Source: Prevotella sp.
GTDB lineage: Bacteria > Bacteroidota > Bacteroidia > Bacteroidales > Bacteroidaceae
Direction: 5' to 3'
Length of the DNA: 64,000 bases
NCBI GenBank assembly: GCA_017410365.1
Contig: JAFQQY010000035.1
Location: forward strand, 90,790 to 154,789
The notes under the pieces are model-generated. The model searched no databases, was not told where the DNA came from, and worked only from the letters and a program-made list of their open reading frames with translations. Positions 15,242 to 24,364 of the stretch are shown here, one piece after another. Numbering within the stretch: the first letter of the stretch is position 1; the number at the start of each line of letters is the position of its first letter. A program made the position numbers and the translations under genes.

Positions 15242-18200
15242 CTATTTACCTCCTAAAACTTTCTTTACCTGCTTGCCGTTGACGTTCAGCATTACGCCAT
15301 TGTTGCGCACTGCCTTGCGACCGCCAAGGTCGTAAACGGCTGTCGTGCTGCCATTTTCCGCCTCAACGCCTTCAATGCCGTCGGCATACTCTTCTGTTGC
15401 TCCTATGATTGGCATGGTCTTTCCTGCCCAAGAGTCATGAACAGGCAGTCCTACGGTCTTCATCAGGATTCCAGAATAGTCTTCCATATATGGACGGAAA
15501 CTTGAGGTTACACGCTGCCACTCACCGTTCTGCAGCACATAACTGTTCAGGCGTGCACGTGCAGAGGTTACGAAATTGCCTCGCAGATTAGCTTCGTCTG
15601 TTATGGCAGTCCTCACGGCATCGCCACTTTCAAAGAAATTAACCTCCGTATCAGTAGAGAAATAAACAGCCGGTTCGCCAGCAACCACTCCTGCCGTTTC
15701 CTCAAGGCAGAGGTTCTTATAGTCAGAAGTGATTCCTACAATCTTGTAAAGATGTGTATCTCCAGAAACGGTGATTGCTCGTGGCAGACAGATAACGCCC
15801 CAACCGCCAACCGGTGCTGCAACACGGTAGAGCGGACTATAACGGAGCACGAAATCAGTAGCGCACCACCAGCCCTCTCGCTTGTCGCCAGCGTATGTCT
15901 TGTCGCCAATGCGCCACCACTTATTGTCTGTTGCACCCAACTTTGAACCAACAAAACCGAACGAAACAGTGTCGCCGTCAGCCAGATAAACAGGAGCGGT
16001 GTGCAATGTCTGCCACATGGCAGCCTCAGCTATAGTAGGCAGGTCGAGGTAATCTGCGGCGAGGACAGGAGAAACAACTGTATCGTTGCCATGCACCATA
16101 TAAGCGTGCTGGTCGCTCAAGCAGAAATGCTGGGTTGCTGCCTTGCACTCCAATACATAGAGACCATGCTCGAAACCGCCTTCTATCGTCTGCCTTATCT
16201 CCATTGTCTTGCCTGTTCCTTCTGATGCATTCAAGCCCGACCACCATGCGTTCCATGCCGTCTTGCTGCCGTGAGTAGCCACACGCTGGTCACCACCGGT
16301 AAATGTTCCGCACTTAACGGTCCATCCTTTGTCACCATTGGCAAAGTCGCCATTCACCACCTTCACGCCAGAAGCAGAAAGAGGCATATAGCTGTCCATA
16401 GCCGAGCGCAAGGTAGAACAAGCATCGATATAATCGGACGAAGTAGAGCACTTCTCTATCTTGTCGAGTGCAGCACGCACCTCAACACATCCCGGCAAAC
16501 CGAAAAGCACGGTCTTGTTTGCTTGCTGACTCAATGAGTCGATAGTGCGCATGTCTTTCAATGCCTGAACAGCATTCATTACCACAGCATTCAGTTGCTC
16601 ATATTCAGCAACGTAATCAGTAACATCGCTCTTAACAGCCTCACGCAGTTCGGCAGCAATGCCAGGATAGTCTTTTTCCAGATATGCAGCCATTGCCTGT
16701 GCCTTTAGACCAACCTGCTCCAGACCGTCGGCGTATGCCTCCTCCTTTGTTTCAAACAAACGACAGAGCGTTAGCTTGTCTATCTGCGCGCCAGCAGAGA
16801 GCATGCGCAACGAAAGCTGTATCTTTGAGAAACTGCCGCTATTGAAGTTGGCCGACTGCATGAGCCATGTAGTACTACCGTTCATCATTGTTGCAACAGA
16901 ATCTTCCTTGTTATCGCCACTGGTAAAGCACAGACGCATCAATGGCAAGCCAGAGCATTGCGATGCACCAGAGAAATAGTAGTCGGCATACGGTTCGATG
17001 TCAAACACGTTGAGCACCGACTGCTCTTTCTTCGTACCGCCATCGCCATAAGCCTGCAGGTATGCACCACCGTCGTAGCCGCCTACCGACAATGCCTGGA
17101 AATATGGTTCTGACAACGGGGTGCCGTCGCCTGCCGTCCATGACATGAAACCGAGGTCAAAGTCGCCGTTCACAAAGCGATTGCCACCTGCATAGTAAAC
17201 CTTATTGTCAACAGACATTGCCATACCTGTTGACACCTTGCTTGGCACAGCCTTTACAGAGCGTGTGATATAGCTCTTGCCTGTAGCATCAATCATGTGC
17301 AGACGATACATATAGCCAGATACTGCAGATTGGTCAACAAACTCATAGTGAGCACCTTCTTCCTCAAATGCTATCTCTGCATAGTCTTCCCATTTCTTTC
17401 CGTCAGCCGAGCGCTGTATGGTCATCGACTCGTTATACTCTCCGTTTGGTTCATACCATGTTAGACTAGCCACGCCCTTGTCGCTATCGTACTTGATAGA
17501 GAAGTTTGACGGTCCGTACATCTTAGGCAGCTTTGGCACCACCTCATATCTTGAATCGTACGCTATATTAGATGGTTTGTTGGCATAGTATTTTCCGAAA
17601 GGAGTCAGCTGCATCTTGCCATCTATAACCATACGGCAGTCTTCTACCCAGTTGTATATAGCATAACGCTCCAGCCAAGGAGTTTCTTCCAAACCATCGA
17701 TGACAGGATTCATGTGCTGAGTCTGTATTGCATAGTTAGCATCGCTGCCAGTACGGTCACTTCCTGGCCATCCTGTCCAGTTGGCGCCGTAGTTCATCTC
17801 GGTAATCCATACAGGGCGGCCAGTGCGGTTGCGAACATTCTGAAGTGTGTTCTTCCAACTTGGCCAGTCGCTCAACCAATAGCAGTGCATCACTACAAAA
17901 TCGCAACGCCAGCCACGGGCATCGATTGAGTCAAAGAACTCATAAAGCCAGTTGAGGTTGCTTGCCATTGCAGGCGAACCAAGACGACGACCTGTAGCCA
18001 TCATCTCTGGCCATGTGGCAAGGACTTCTGCTACGCTATTCACCTGTTCACGGTCATCACCAGTATTGTCAGGTTCGTTGTTGCCAAGAATATTGGCAGA
18101 TGTTCCGTTATTACCTACATCGGCAATACCTGGCCATCCCTCATGGTGATGCTGTGTAACATACTCACGGTCGGTCCAAATGTTTATTCCAGCATCCCAG

Positions 18201-18901
18201 CTATAACACCATGTAGTGTTCAGCGGGTCGTTGTATGCAGGATCCCAACCGGCATAACCCTTCTTGCTGGCATCGTTCCACTTGCTGACACGCAGCGCAG
18301 AAATAGAATTGCTGAGGATAGTCGGCAGGTTGACTGATATCGGTTCTTTGTCGGCAATGAACACTCGGTTATATCCTTTGCCGTCGGCCTTAGTTGCAAA
18401 CCATGCCATATAGCCTCGCTTCAGGGTGAAACTCTTTATGCGGTTGTTCATAGGTGAGTTTCTCAGAGACTGGCGGGTGCTCACACCAAACTGCGCCGAT
18501 TCGCCCTGCTGGTCTTTCTCTGTATATACCGTCAGCGGTTTGCCTTCAGCATAAGGCAGCAATATGGCACCGTCGCCATGTATGCGTGCTTGACAGTTGG
18601 CAGCCGAAGCCTTCTGGCCGTTGATGCGTATGTTGCCATAAAAGCTGCTCACCTTTGATGGTTTCAGACTTGAGAAAACGATTGTTGCCTTCTCTGTATT
18701 TACAATATCCACAACTGCACCGCTGGCAAAAGGTGTTGCTGATGTAATGACATAGTCAACATCCTCGGTCAGCGTAACCGTTCCTTTCACCTGCTCTACA
18801 GTCTCTGTAGTGTTGCCGTAAGCAGAAAAGGCAACGGCAAGGAGCATCACGCTCCCCACCATTGCCTTTCTTGCGGCATTAAATATTAATTGCCTTTTCA
18901 T
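15242..18901 (-). CDS. secreted glycoside hydrolase with GH128-like (Asl1) catalytic domain
   Basis: 1219 residues from the methionine at 18901, where a signal peptide begins (MKRQLIFNAARKAMVG...AFSAYG). The longer frame to 18970 only translates a repeat array and is rejected. The catalytic domain (about 200-460) has LGNNEPDN near residue 272 (acid/base Glu) and WITEMNYG near 369 (nucleophile Glu), with VVMHCYW between, as in Asl1-like GH128 enzymes that cut beta-1,3-glucan. A fibronectin-like region (about 470-560) and two NGDF-type beta-sandwich modules (about 570-720, 840-1000) follow. The last 50 residues (YDLGGRKAVRNNGVMLN) look like a secretion/sorting tail. It is the last gene of the PUL. 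Substrate remains uncertain. Confidence 0.72.
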   Translation of the reverse strand: MKRQLIFNAARKAMVGSVMLLAVAFSAYGNTTETVEQVKGTVTLTEDVDYVITSATPFASGAVVDIVNTEKATIVFSSLKPSKVSSFYGNIRINGQKASAANCQARIHGDGAILLPYAEGKPLTVYTEKDQQGESAQFGVSTRQSLRNSPMNNRIKSFTLKRGYMAWFATKADGKGYNRVFIADKEPISVNLPTILSNSISALRVSKWNDASKKGYAGWDPAYNDPLNTTWCYSWDAGINIWTDREYVTQHHHEGWPGIADVGNNGTSANILGNNEPDNTGDDREQVNSVAEVLATWPEMMATGRRLGSPAMASNLNWLYEFFDSIDARGWRCDFVVMHCYWLSDWPSWKNTLQNVRNRTGRPVWITEMNYGANWTGWPGSDRTGSDANYAIQTQHMNPVIDGLEETPWLERYAIYNWVEDCRMVIDGKMQLTPFGKYYANKPSNIAYDSRYEVVPKLPKMYGPSNFSIKYDSDKGVASLTWYEPNGEYNESMTIQRSADGKKWEDYAEIAFEEEGAHYEFVDQSAVSGYMYRLHMIDATGKSYITRSVKAVPSKVSTGMAMSVDNKVYYAGGNRFVNGDFDLGFMSWTAGDGTPLSEPYFQALSVGGYDGGAYLQAYGDGGTKKEQSVLNVFDIEPYADYYFSGASQCSGLPLMRLCFTSGDNKEDSVATMMNGSTTWLMQSANFNSGSFSKIQLSLRMLSAGAQIDKLTLCRLFETKEEAYADGLEQVGLKAQAMAAYLEKDYPGIAAELREAVKSDVTDYVAEYEQLNAVVMNAVQALKDMRTIDSLSQQANKTVLFGLPGCVEVRAALDKIEKCSTSSDYIDACSTLRSAMDSYMPLSASGVKVVNGDFANGDKGWTVKCGTFTGGDQRVATHGSKTAWNAWWSGLNASEGTGKTMEIRQTIEGGFEHGLYVLECKAATQHFCLSDQHAYMVHGNDTVVSPVLAADYLDLPTIAEAAMWQTLHTAPVYLADGDTVSFGFVGSKLGATDNKWWRIGDKTYAGDKREGWWCATDFVLRYSPLYRVAAPVGGWGVICLPRAITVSGDTHLYKIVGITSDYKNLCLEETAGVVAGEPAVYFSTDTEVNFFESGDAVRTAITDEANLRGNFVTSARARLNSYVLQNGEWQRVTSSFRPYMEDYSGILMKTVGLPVHDSWAGKTMPIIGATEEYADGIEGVEAENGSTTAVYDLGGRKAVRNNGVMLNVNGKQVKKVLGGK

Positions 18902-18924
18902 GATGTTTTCTGTAATAATTATTA

Positions 18925-19014
18925 TGAGACCAATGGGGCTAATGAGTCCCATTGGGCTTATGGGGCTCATGGGCTCTATGAGGCTTATTAGTCTTATGAG
19001 CCCAATTGCCCATT
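18925..19014. repeat. 9-bp tandem array, second copy of the TGAGGCCAA type
   Basis: Ten 9-mers starting TGAGACCAA, TGGGGCTAA, TGAGTCCCA, TTGGGCTTA, TGGGGCTCA and ending TTGCCCATT. It overlaps the stop codon of the SusD gene and fills the gap to the glycosidase start. Because 9 is a multiple of 3, it stays open in several frames and creates a false N-terminal extension for the glycosidase. Confidence 0.85.
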
Positions 19015-20866
19015 ACTTCACCCCAATCTTTCCGTTCCAGTCAAGATACCAGTTGGCTGGAGTATAGAGGTCTTTCTTTATCTCGCTCTTCATCGCGTCT
19101 TTGTTTTCCTCACCACGACGCATATAGATACGGTCAGCAAGATAAGCAGGGTCGTTGCGACGGAGAGCTACACGCATGAGGTCGTAGAAGCGAATGCCCT
19201 CGTAAGCAAACTCCAGTGCGCCCTCGTCAACAATCATGTCCTCTACCTTGTCCATCTGGTAAGCAATCTGCTCAGCACTCAACTGGTCAACAATCATAGT
19301 ATCTCTTTCAACACCGTCAACAATGTATTTTGCAGCAACCTTCAATGTTGTGTCAACCGGCATAGCATAGTATGGGTTGTACAAGCTCCATCCTGCACCG
19401 CGGTCGTGCAGACCCATGGTGTTTTCATTAGCCTGATTGGTTGTCGTGCGCAGATAATACTGGTTGTTAGGGAAGTTGAACGAGCGCAAGAATGTTGAAT
19501 CATTCTTGTAATAAGGAATAATGTCGCTCTCAATAACAGACCTGTTGACACCACCTGCCAATAATCTGTATGCGAAACGAGGATAACCGGCACGGTTCAG
19601 AGCCTCAGCCATGCGCAGATAAACCATTGCACGACGATAGATATGCACGTTGCGGGTTTCATACTTATTGCAGTACTGATATGGCAAGCGTTCGTTGTTG
19701 TGAACAACGAATGTGTTTAAAGCCCATGAACGCGAATAACGCAAGTCTCCGGTCCTATAGTTAGTAAGATTCTGAGGCGCTATGATTGTATCATTGCCTG
19801 TTGTGATATGACAGTAGTACTGAGACGAAGATATTTCCCAATGTCTCGTTGATGGAGAAAGCGATGGTCTGTACTCGTTCTCACTTGTTGAATTAAACGT
19901 ATTGCGCAACTCGCTATAATAACCTTCTGAAGGTATTGAGTCGCCTGGCAGAATAGTGATAAGTTCGCCGTTTGAATTATATCTTTCATTGCTATATTGT
20001 GAACTCCATAAATAGTCACTTAAACTTTGCCAGTTGGATGAGTTGTCACCCCATGCAACACGTGTTGTTCCTAAAGCATAAGGATTGTTCATGCCGTTGC
20101 GGGTGCTGATATACTTGTAATAGTTGGTTGCAGCATCCTTATAGTTACCAGCCCAGAGGTTCAGTTCACCCAACAGCAGATATACTGGAATGTTCATCAG
20201 ACGTGAGTCAACACCGCGAATCTCACCATACTGTGGCAGTACTATGTCGCCCAGTCCTTGCAAGTCGCGAACAAAGTATTCGCTGATGGCCTTGATATCC
20301 ATGCGAGGATAGTCGCGGTCTGCCTCTTCCTTGGTAAGAACAGGTTCTGTAACGAATGGCACACTGCCATAGTTGAGTGCCAACTGCAGGTATGTCCACG
20401 CACGGAACGCCTTAACGGCAGCATACTCCTTGAGGAATATCTTCTCGTTACGATTATTCTTCAGCGCGGTATCAACATGAGCGATAAAGTAGTTACAGTT
20501 GTTTATCACGGCATAATAGTCGCGTGGCTGATTGTACTTGTTCTCGCTGCCGACATTGAACAGAGCAACATCGCGCAAATCGCTGCTTGTTGTCTCGGTA
20601 ATGTCAACAAGGTCGCCACGAGCCTCACCCAACAGAATTGTCCTGTCGGCAACAGCCTGCATCTTATTCATGATGCCCACCACTGAATATATTGTGTCGG
20701 TTGCACCGTTCAGATGACTGTTCTCTGTGAATATCACATGCTTTGATTCTTGTTCAAAGAAATCGTCGCATGATGTCATCACAGCAGAAGCCGCTACGAC
20801 ACCCAGTGTGCCGAGAGCGATACGCACCGAGCGAAATATCTCATTTTTAATAATTCTTGCTTCCAT
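19013..20866 (-). CDS. SusD/RagB-family outer-membrane glycan-binding lipoprotein (pair 1)
   Basis: 617 residues. Signal peptide with lipobox MTSC (Cys33) followed by acidic residues DDFFEQ. The N-terminal SusD-like region (YYAVINNCNYFIAHVDTALK), the helical TPR-like core (AVKAFRAWTYLQLALNYGSVPFV) and the C-terminal RagB region (LEFAYEGIRFYDLMRVALRR) are all present. It should cap the SusC barrel encoded just upstream and deliver oligosaccharide to it. The 5' gap of 220 bp to SusC contains an inverted short-period repeat, so the two may be separated by RNA processing. Confidence 0.92.
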   Translation of the reverse strand: MEARIIKNEIFRSVRIALGTLGVVAASAVMTSCDDFFEQESKHVIFTENSHLNGATDTIYSVVGIMNKMQAVADRTILLGEARGDLVDITETTSSDLRDVALFNVGSENKYNQPRDYYAVINNCNYFIAHVDTALKNNRNEKIFLKEYAAVKAFRAWTYLQLALNYGSVPFVTEPVLTKEEADRDYPRMDIKAISEYFVRDLQGLGDIVLPQYGEIRGVDSRLMNIPVYLLLGELNLWAGNYKDAATNYYKYISTRNGMNNPYALGTTRVAWGDNSSNWQSLSDYLWSSQYSNERYNSNGELITILPGDSIPSEGYYSELRNTFNSTSENEYRPSLSPSTRHWEISSSQYYCHITTGNDTIIAPQNLTNYRTGDLRYSRSWALNTFVVHNNERLPYQYCNKYETRNVHIYRRAMVYLRMAEALNRAGYPRFAYRLLAGGVNRSVIESDIIPYYKNDSTFLRSFNFPNNQYYLRTTTNQANENTMGLHDRGAGWSLYNPYYAMPVDTTLKVAAKYIVDGVERDTMIVDQLSAEQIAYQMDKVEDMIVDEGALEFAYEGIRFYDLMRVALRRNDPAYLADRIYMRRGEENKDAMKSEIKKDLYTPANWYLDWNGKIGVK

Positions 20867-20926
20867 ATATTTTTACGTTTTGCAATTTAAATTTTGTTTT
20901 GCAAGTTCTCTGTTAAAGTAGTTATA

Positions 20927-21064
20927 GGAAGATATAAGAAGATAGAGGAAGATAAATGACAATAGCACTATTTTATACTAATGTTCAATACTATTTCTTC
21001 ACTCATCATTTGAATTGTAATGTCTTCTATCTCCTTATATCTTCTTTTATCTCCTTTTATCTTC
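20927..21064. repeat. inverted pair of short-period AAGATA repeats between SusC and SusD
   Basis: Left arm 20927-20960 contains GAAGATATAAGAAGATAGA (period 9). Right arm 21023-21064 contains its inverted relative (TCTATCTCCTTATATCTTC, period 10). They are about 60 bp apart and would form a long imperfect stem in the susC-susD mRNA. The right arm resembles the tract at 10487-10524. Confidence 0.65.
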
Positions 21065-21089
21065 AATAATTAACTTACAACCCTTGTTT

Positions 21090-24000
21090 TTACAGTTTAA
21101 TCTTCACACCAGCCACGATTGATGTACTGTTTGGCATACGTCCGAGGTCGATACCCTGACCGATAACGGCAGATGTCATGGTGAACTCTGGGTCGCTGCC
21201 AAGATACTTGCTGAATGTAAACACGTTGTTTGCCTGTACCCAGAACTGGAGTCCTTGCAGATACTCAGACTGCATTGGCAGGTCGTAAGACAATGTTACG
21301 GTCTTCAAGCGCAGATAACTGCCATCCTCAATCCAGCGGTCGCTAAAGCGTGCGTTGTTCATTGGGTCCAGGAACATTGCGCGAGGCATGTCGGTCTGCT
21401 GTCCCTCGACCTTCCAGCGGTTAAGCATGGCCGTTGTCTGGTTCATAAAGCGACTACCGCCTTCCAACTGTGAACGCATGTAGTTGTAAACATCATTGCC
21501 TAATGAATAGTTGAAACGAACGTCAAGCTTCAGACGCTTCCACTGCAGTGTGGTGAAGATATTACCATAAATATCCGGGTTAGGATCACCTATGATGGTA
21601 CGGTCGTCAGCATTTATCTCATGGTCGCCATTAAGATCGGCAAAGTGCATGTCACCAGCCTTGAAGTAATTCTTTGTCACACCGTTCTCAGCAAGTGTAT
21701 AGAGACCGGCAGCCTCTGCTTCTTCGGTCGTTGAGAACACGCCGAGTGCCTTATATCCGTAGAAGAGGTTTGCAGCCTGACCAATCTGTGTGCGTACAGT
21801 AGCACCGTAGATTTCATTGTCAACAAACTGCTGACCGTCTGACAATTCGGTAATCTTATTCTTATAGTGACCTACACTGGCGCCGAGTTGCCACTGCCAG
21901 TCTTTCATAGCCAGCACCTTTGCATTGAAAGCGAAGTCGAATCCTTGGTTCTCAAGCTTGCCACCGTTAGACCAGTTGTTCTCAAGTCCAGATACGAAAC
22001 CGAGCGACTGACTTGTAAGCAGGTTGTCTGTATTGCTCTTGAAGTAGTTAACGCTAAGGTTCAGACGGTTATCAATGAGGTTTGTTTCCAGACCTACGTT
22101 GAAGCGGCGTGTTGTTTCCCACTGAATCTCGGTGTTTCCGATACCGTCGAGAGTAATACCTGAGATAGCATTGAGGAACTTGCTTGCACGGAAGTAGCTT
22201 CTGGCAGCATAGTAGTCGATATCGTCATTACCGCTGATGTCATAGCCGGCAGTCAGCTTCAGATAGTTGATACCACGTACCTTGGCAAACCATGGTTCGT
22301 TAGAGATAACCCATGAAGCCTGAACAGATGGGAATACTGCCCATGCAGCATCAAGGAGCTTCAGTCCGTCAGCCTCTGTTCCGAAGCGTGAAGAACCTTC
22401 GGCTGTCAGATTTCCCTGAAGGAAGTAGCGTCCCTTATAGTTGTACTCTGCCTGAGCATACCATGCTATTGAATTCCAACTGTCGCTTGTTCCGAATGTC
22501 TGGGCATTCATCAGACCGGCATGCATGAACGGAGTCTTATCGTTACCTGTGTTATAACCAAGTTGTGAGTTGAGAGTGTATGTCTCCCAGTTGATGCGAG
22601 CACCTCCGAAGACGTGCAGGTCGTGTGCACCATAGCGGTTGTTCCAGTCGATACGCGTATCGCTGGTCACAGAGTTCTGCTTAGAGAACAACGCGCGTAC
22701 CTCGTTCTCACGATAAGCACTGACGCTCTTTACATAGTAGTCAGGCACACCATTAACTGGGATATAGTACTTTTCGTTGGTATTCACCAGATTATAACTG
22801 AAGTGCTCGCTTACATAGAGGTTCGGATTGATTTGGAACTTAGGCTTAACAGAGATGTTGAGCATTGAGTTCTCAAAACGGTTCTTTGTCGCAGCATCTG
22901 CATACTCGTTGAGAGCAGCAGGGTTAGCAAGCTTGTAGTTATAATTAGCGTGATGAGCAAGAGCCTCATCGAGATAAGTCTCGTCAGTAATTTCAAAGTG
23001 ATTGTCTGACAACAAACCGCGTCCGTAAGTATAAGGACTCAGGAACGGACTCTTTGCGTATGCAAGGAAAGCCGGTGATGTAGGCGTTCCCTCGTTATAT
23101 CCTTCTGGAGCACCGTCGTCACGCACGTTGCGTGTCTGGTTGCTGAACGAAGCGTCAAACTGAACAAACAGATTCTTAGTGATGTTGATGTCTGTATTGA
23201 AACGGATGTTCAGACGGTTAAGGTCGTTGTACTCAAGATTGCTCTCTGCTGCAGTGTAGCCAACAGAAAGGTTGTACATAGCCACGTTGTCACCACCTTC
23301 GATGTTGATACCGTAGTTCTGGCTGATGGCTGTGCGATATACATAGTCTTTCCAGTCGGTATTGTTGTGGTACTGCTTGTAGTAATAGTAGTTAGGGTCC
23401 TCGTTGAGGAACTTGAACTGGCTAATCTTTGTGCCTGTACCCTTCAGCAGTTCTGAAGCATAGTTGCGATACTGCTCGGCGTCCATCACATCGATGTACT
23501 TAGGCAGCATGGTAACACCTGCTGAAGCAGAAGCTGTGATACGTGTTGCCATAGACTTGGCACGGCGTGTCTGAATCTGGATAACACCGTTGGCACCTTT
23601 GGCACCATAAAGGGCTGTACCGTTGCGAAGCACTGTCACCTTCTCAATATCGTTGAGGTTGATGTTTGAGAGGATATCGTTGTGCAGACCGTCATGCAAC
23701 AGTGTACGGCTATACTGCTGGTCGATAATCACTCCGTCGATAACGATGAGCGGCTGGGCGTTCACGTTAAGAGAGTTAAGACCCTGCATGAACATTACAG
23801 CACCCACACCTGGAGTACCGTTGTAGTTAACTGTGCGTGCGTATGCACCGAGCTGCTTCTGGATTTCCTCCTTCACGTTGACAGCGTTTGAATACAGGAA
23901 GTCGGTAGCCGACTTGTCTGTGCTGCCATTCATGCCTTCTGTGTAGTCGGCGGTGAACTTTGCAGGATAAAGGCGTGCTATAGTCTGCTCAGTATCTTTT

Positions 24001-24338
24001 GACAAACCTATCACCACTGCATTGTAGTCAGGTGTTGATATGCGCAATGCGGAAGCGAAAACCGGTGTCTTCAATTCGTAATTTCCATTGTCATCTGTAA
24101 GCACACTGTAACCATCGATACCGTCTGCTGCCACGATAACACCGGCAATAGGATTGCCAGTTGTAGCGTCGAGCACGGTACCCTTTACCACGCGTGTCTC
24201 ATACTGCTTTTTCTTTGGCGCAATCTTGCGTACACCAGTCTCTGTCTGGTCGCCAAGAACCTCGTCCTGCGCCATCAGGCTCAGCGGGCAAGCCATCAGC
24301 AGTGTTATTCCGTATAAAATATATCGTTTCATATTCAT
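21090..24338 (-). CDS. SusC/RagA-family TonB-dependent transporter (pair 1)
   Basis: 1082 residues. Signal peptide to SLMAQ, a carboxypeptidase-D regulatory-like beta domain (about 50-130, VKGTVLDATTGNPIAGVIV), a plug domain (about 150-260) and the 22-strand barrel. The plug motifs are atypical: GAVMFMQGLNSLNVNAQPLIVIDG replaces the usual V-x-I-R-G form, but ALYGAKGANGVIQI is normal. It imports oligosaccharides together with the SusD protein downstream, powered by TonB. It lies 26 bp after a FAS1 lipoprotein gene in the same operon. Confidence 0.92.
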   Translation of the reverse strand: MNMKRYILYGITLLMACPLSLMAQDEVLGDQTETGVRKIAPKKKQYETRVVKGTVLDATTGNPIAGVIVAADGIDGYSVLTDDNGNYELKTPVFASALRISTPDYNAVVIGLSKDTEQTIARLYPAKFTADYTEGMNGSTDKSATDFLYSNAVNVKEEIQKQLGAYARTVNYNGTPGVGAVMFMQGLNSLNVNAQPLIVIDGVIIDQQYSRTLLHDGLHNDILSNINLNDIEKVTVLRNGTALYGAKGANGVIQIQTRRAKSMATRITASASAGVTMLPKYIDVMDAEQYRNYASELLKGTGTKISQFKFLNEDPNYYYYKQYHNNTDWKDYVYRTAISQNYGINIEGGDNVAMYNLSVGYTAAESNLEYNDLNRLNIRFNTDINITKNLFVQFDASFSNQTRNVRDDGAPEGYNEGTPTSPAFLAYAKSPFLSPYTYGRGLLSDNHFEITDETYLDEALAHHANYNYKLANPAALNEYADAATKNRFENSMLNISVKPKFQINPNLYVSEHFSYNLVNTNEKYYIPVNGVPDYYVKSVSAYRENEVRALFSKQNSVTSDTRIDWNNRYGAHDLHVFGGARINWETYTLNSQLGYNTGNDKTPFMHAGLMNAQTFGTSDSWNSIAWYAQAEYNYKGRYFLQGNLTAEGSSRFGTEADGLKLLDAAWAVFPSVQASWVISNEPWFAKVRGINYLKLTAGYDISGNDDIDYYAARSYFRASKFLNAISGITLDGIGNTEIQWETTRRFNVGLETNLIDNRLNLSVNYFKSNTDNLLTSQSLGFVSGLENNWSNGGKLENQGFDFAFNAKVLAMKDWQWQLGASVGHYKNKITELSDGQQFVDNEIYGATVRTQIGQAANLFYGYKALGVFSTTEEAEAAGLYTLAENGVTKNYFKAGDMHFADLNGDHEINADDRTIIGDPNPDIYGNIFTTLQWKRLKLDVRFNYSLGNDVYNYMRSQLEGGSRFMNQTTAMLNRWKVEGQQTDMPRAMFLDPMNNARFSDRWIEDGSYLRLKTVTLSYDLPMQSEYLQGLQFWVQANNVFTFSKYLGSDPEFTMTSAVIGQGIDLGRMPNSTSIVAGVKIKL

Positions 24339-24364
24339 TTCTGATATTGATTATTCATTATACT

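Noticed and set aside
18902-18970. N-terminal extension of the GH128-like enzyme (SPISPMGLISPIG)
   Set aside because: It is the in-frame translation of a 9-bp tandem array. The methionine at 18901 starts a proper signal peptide.
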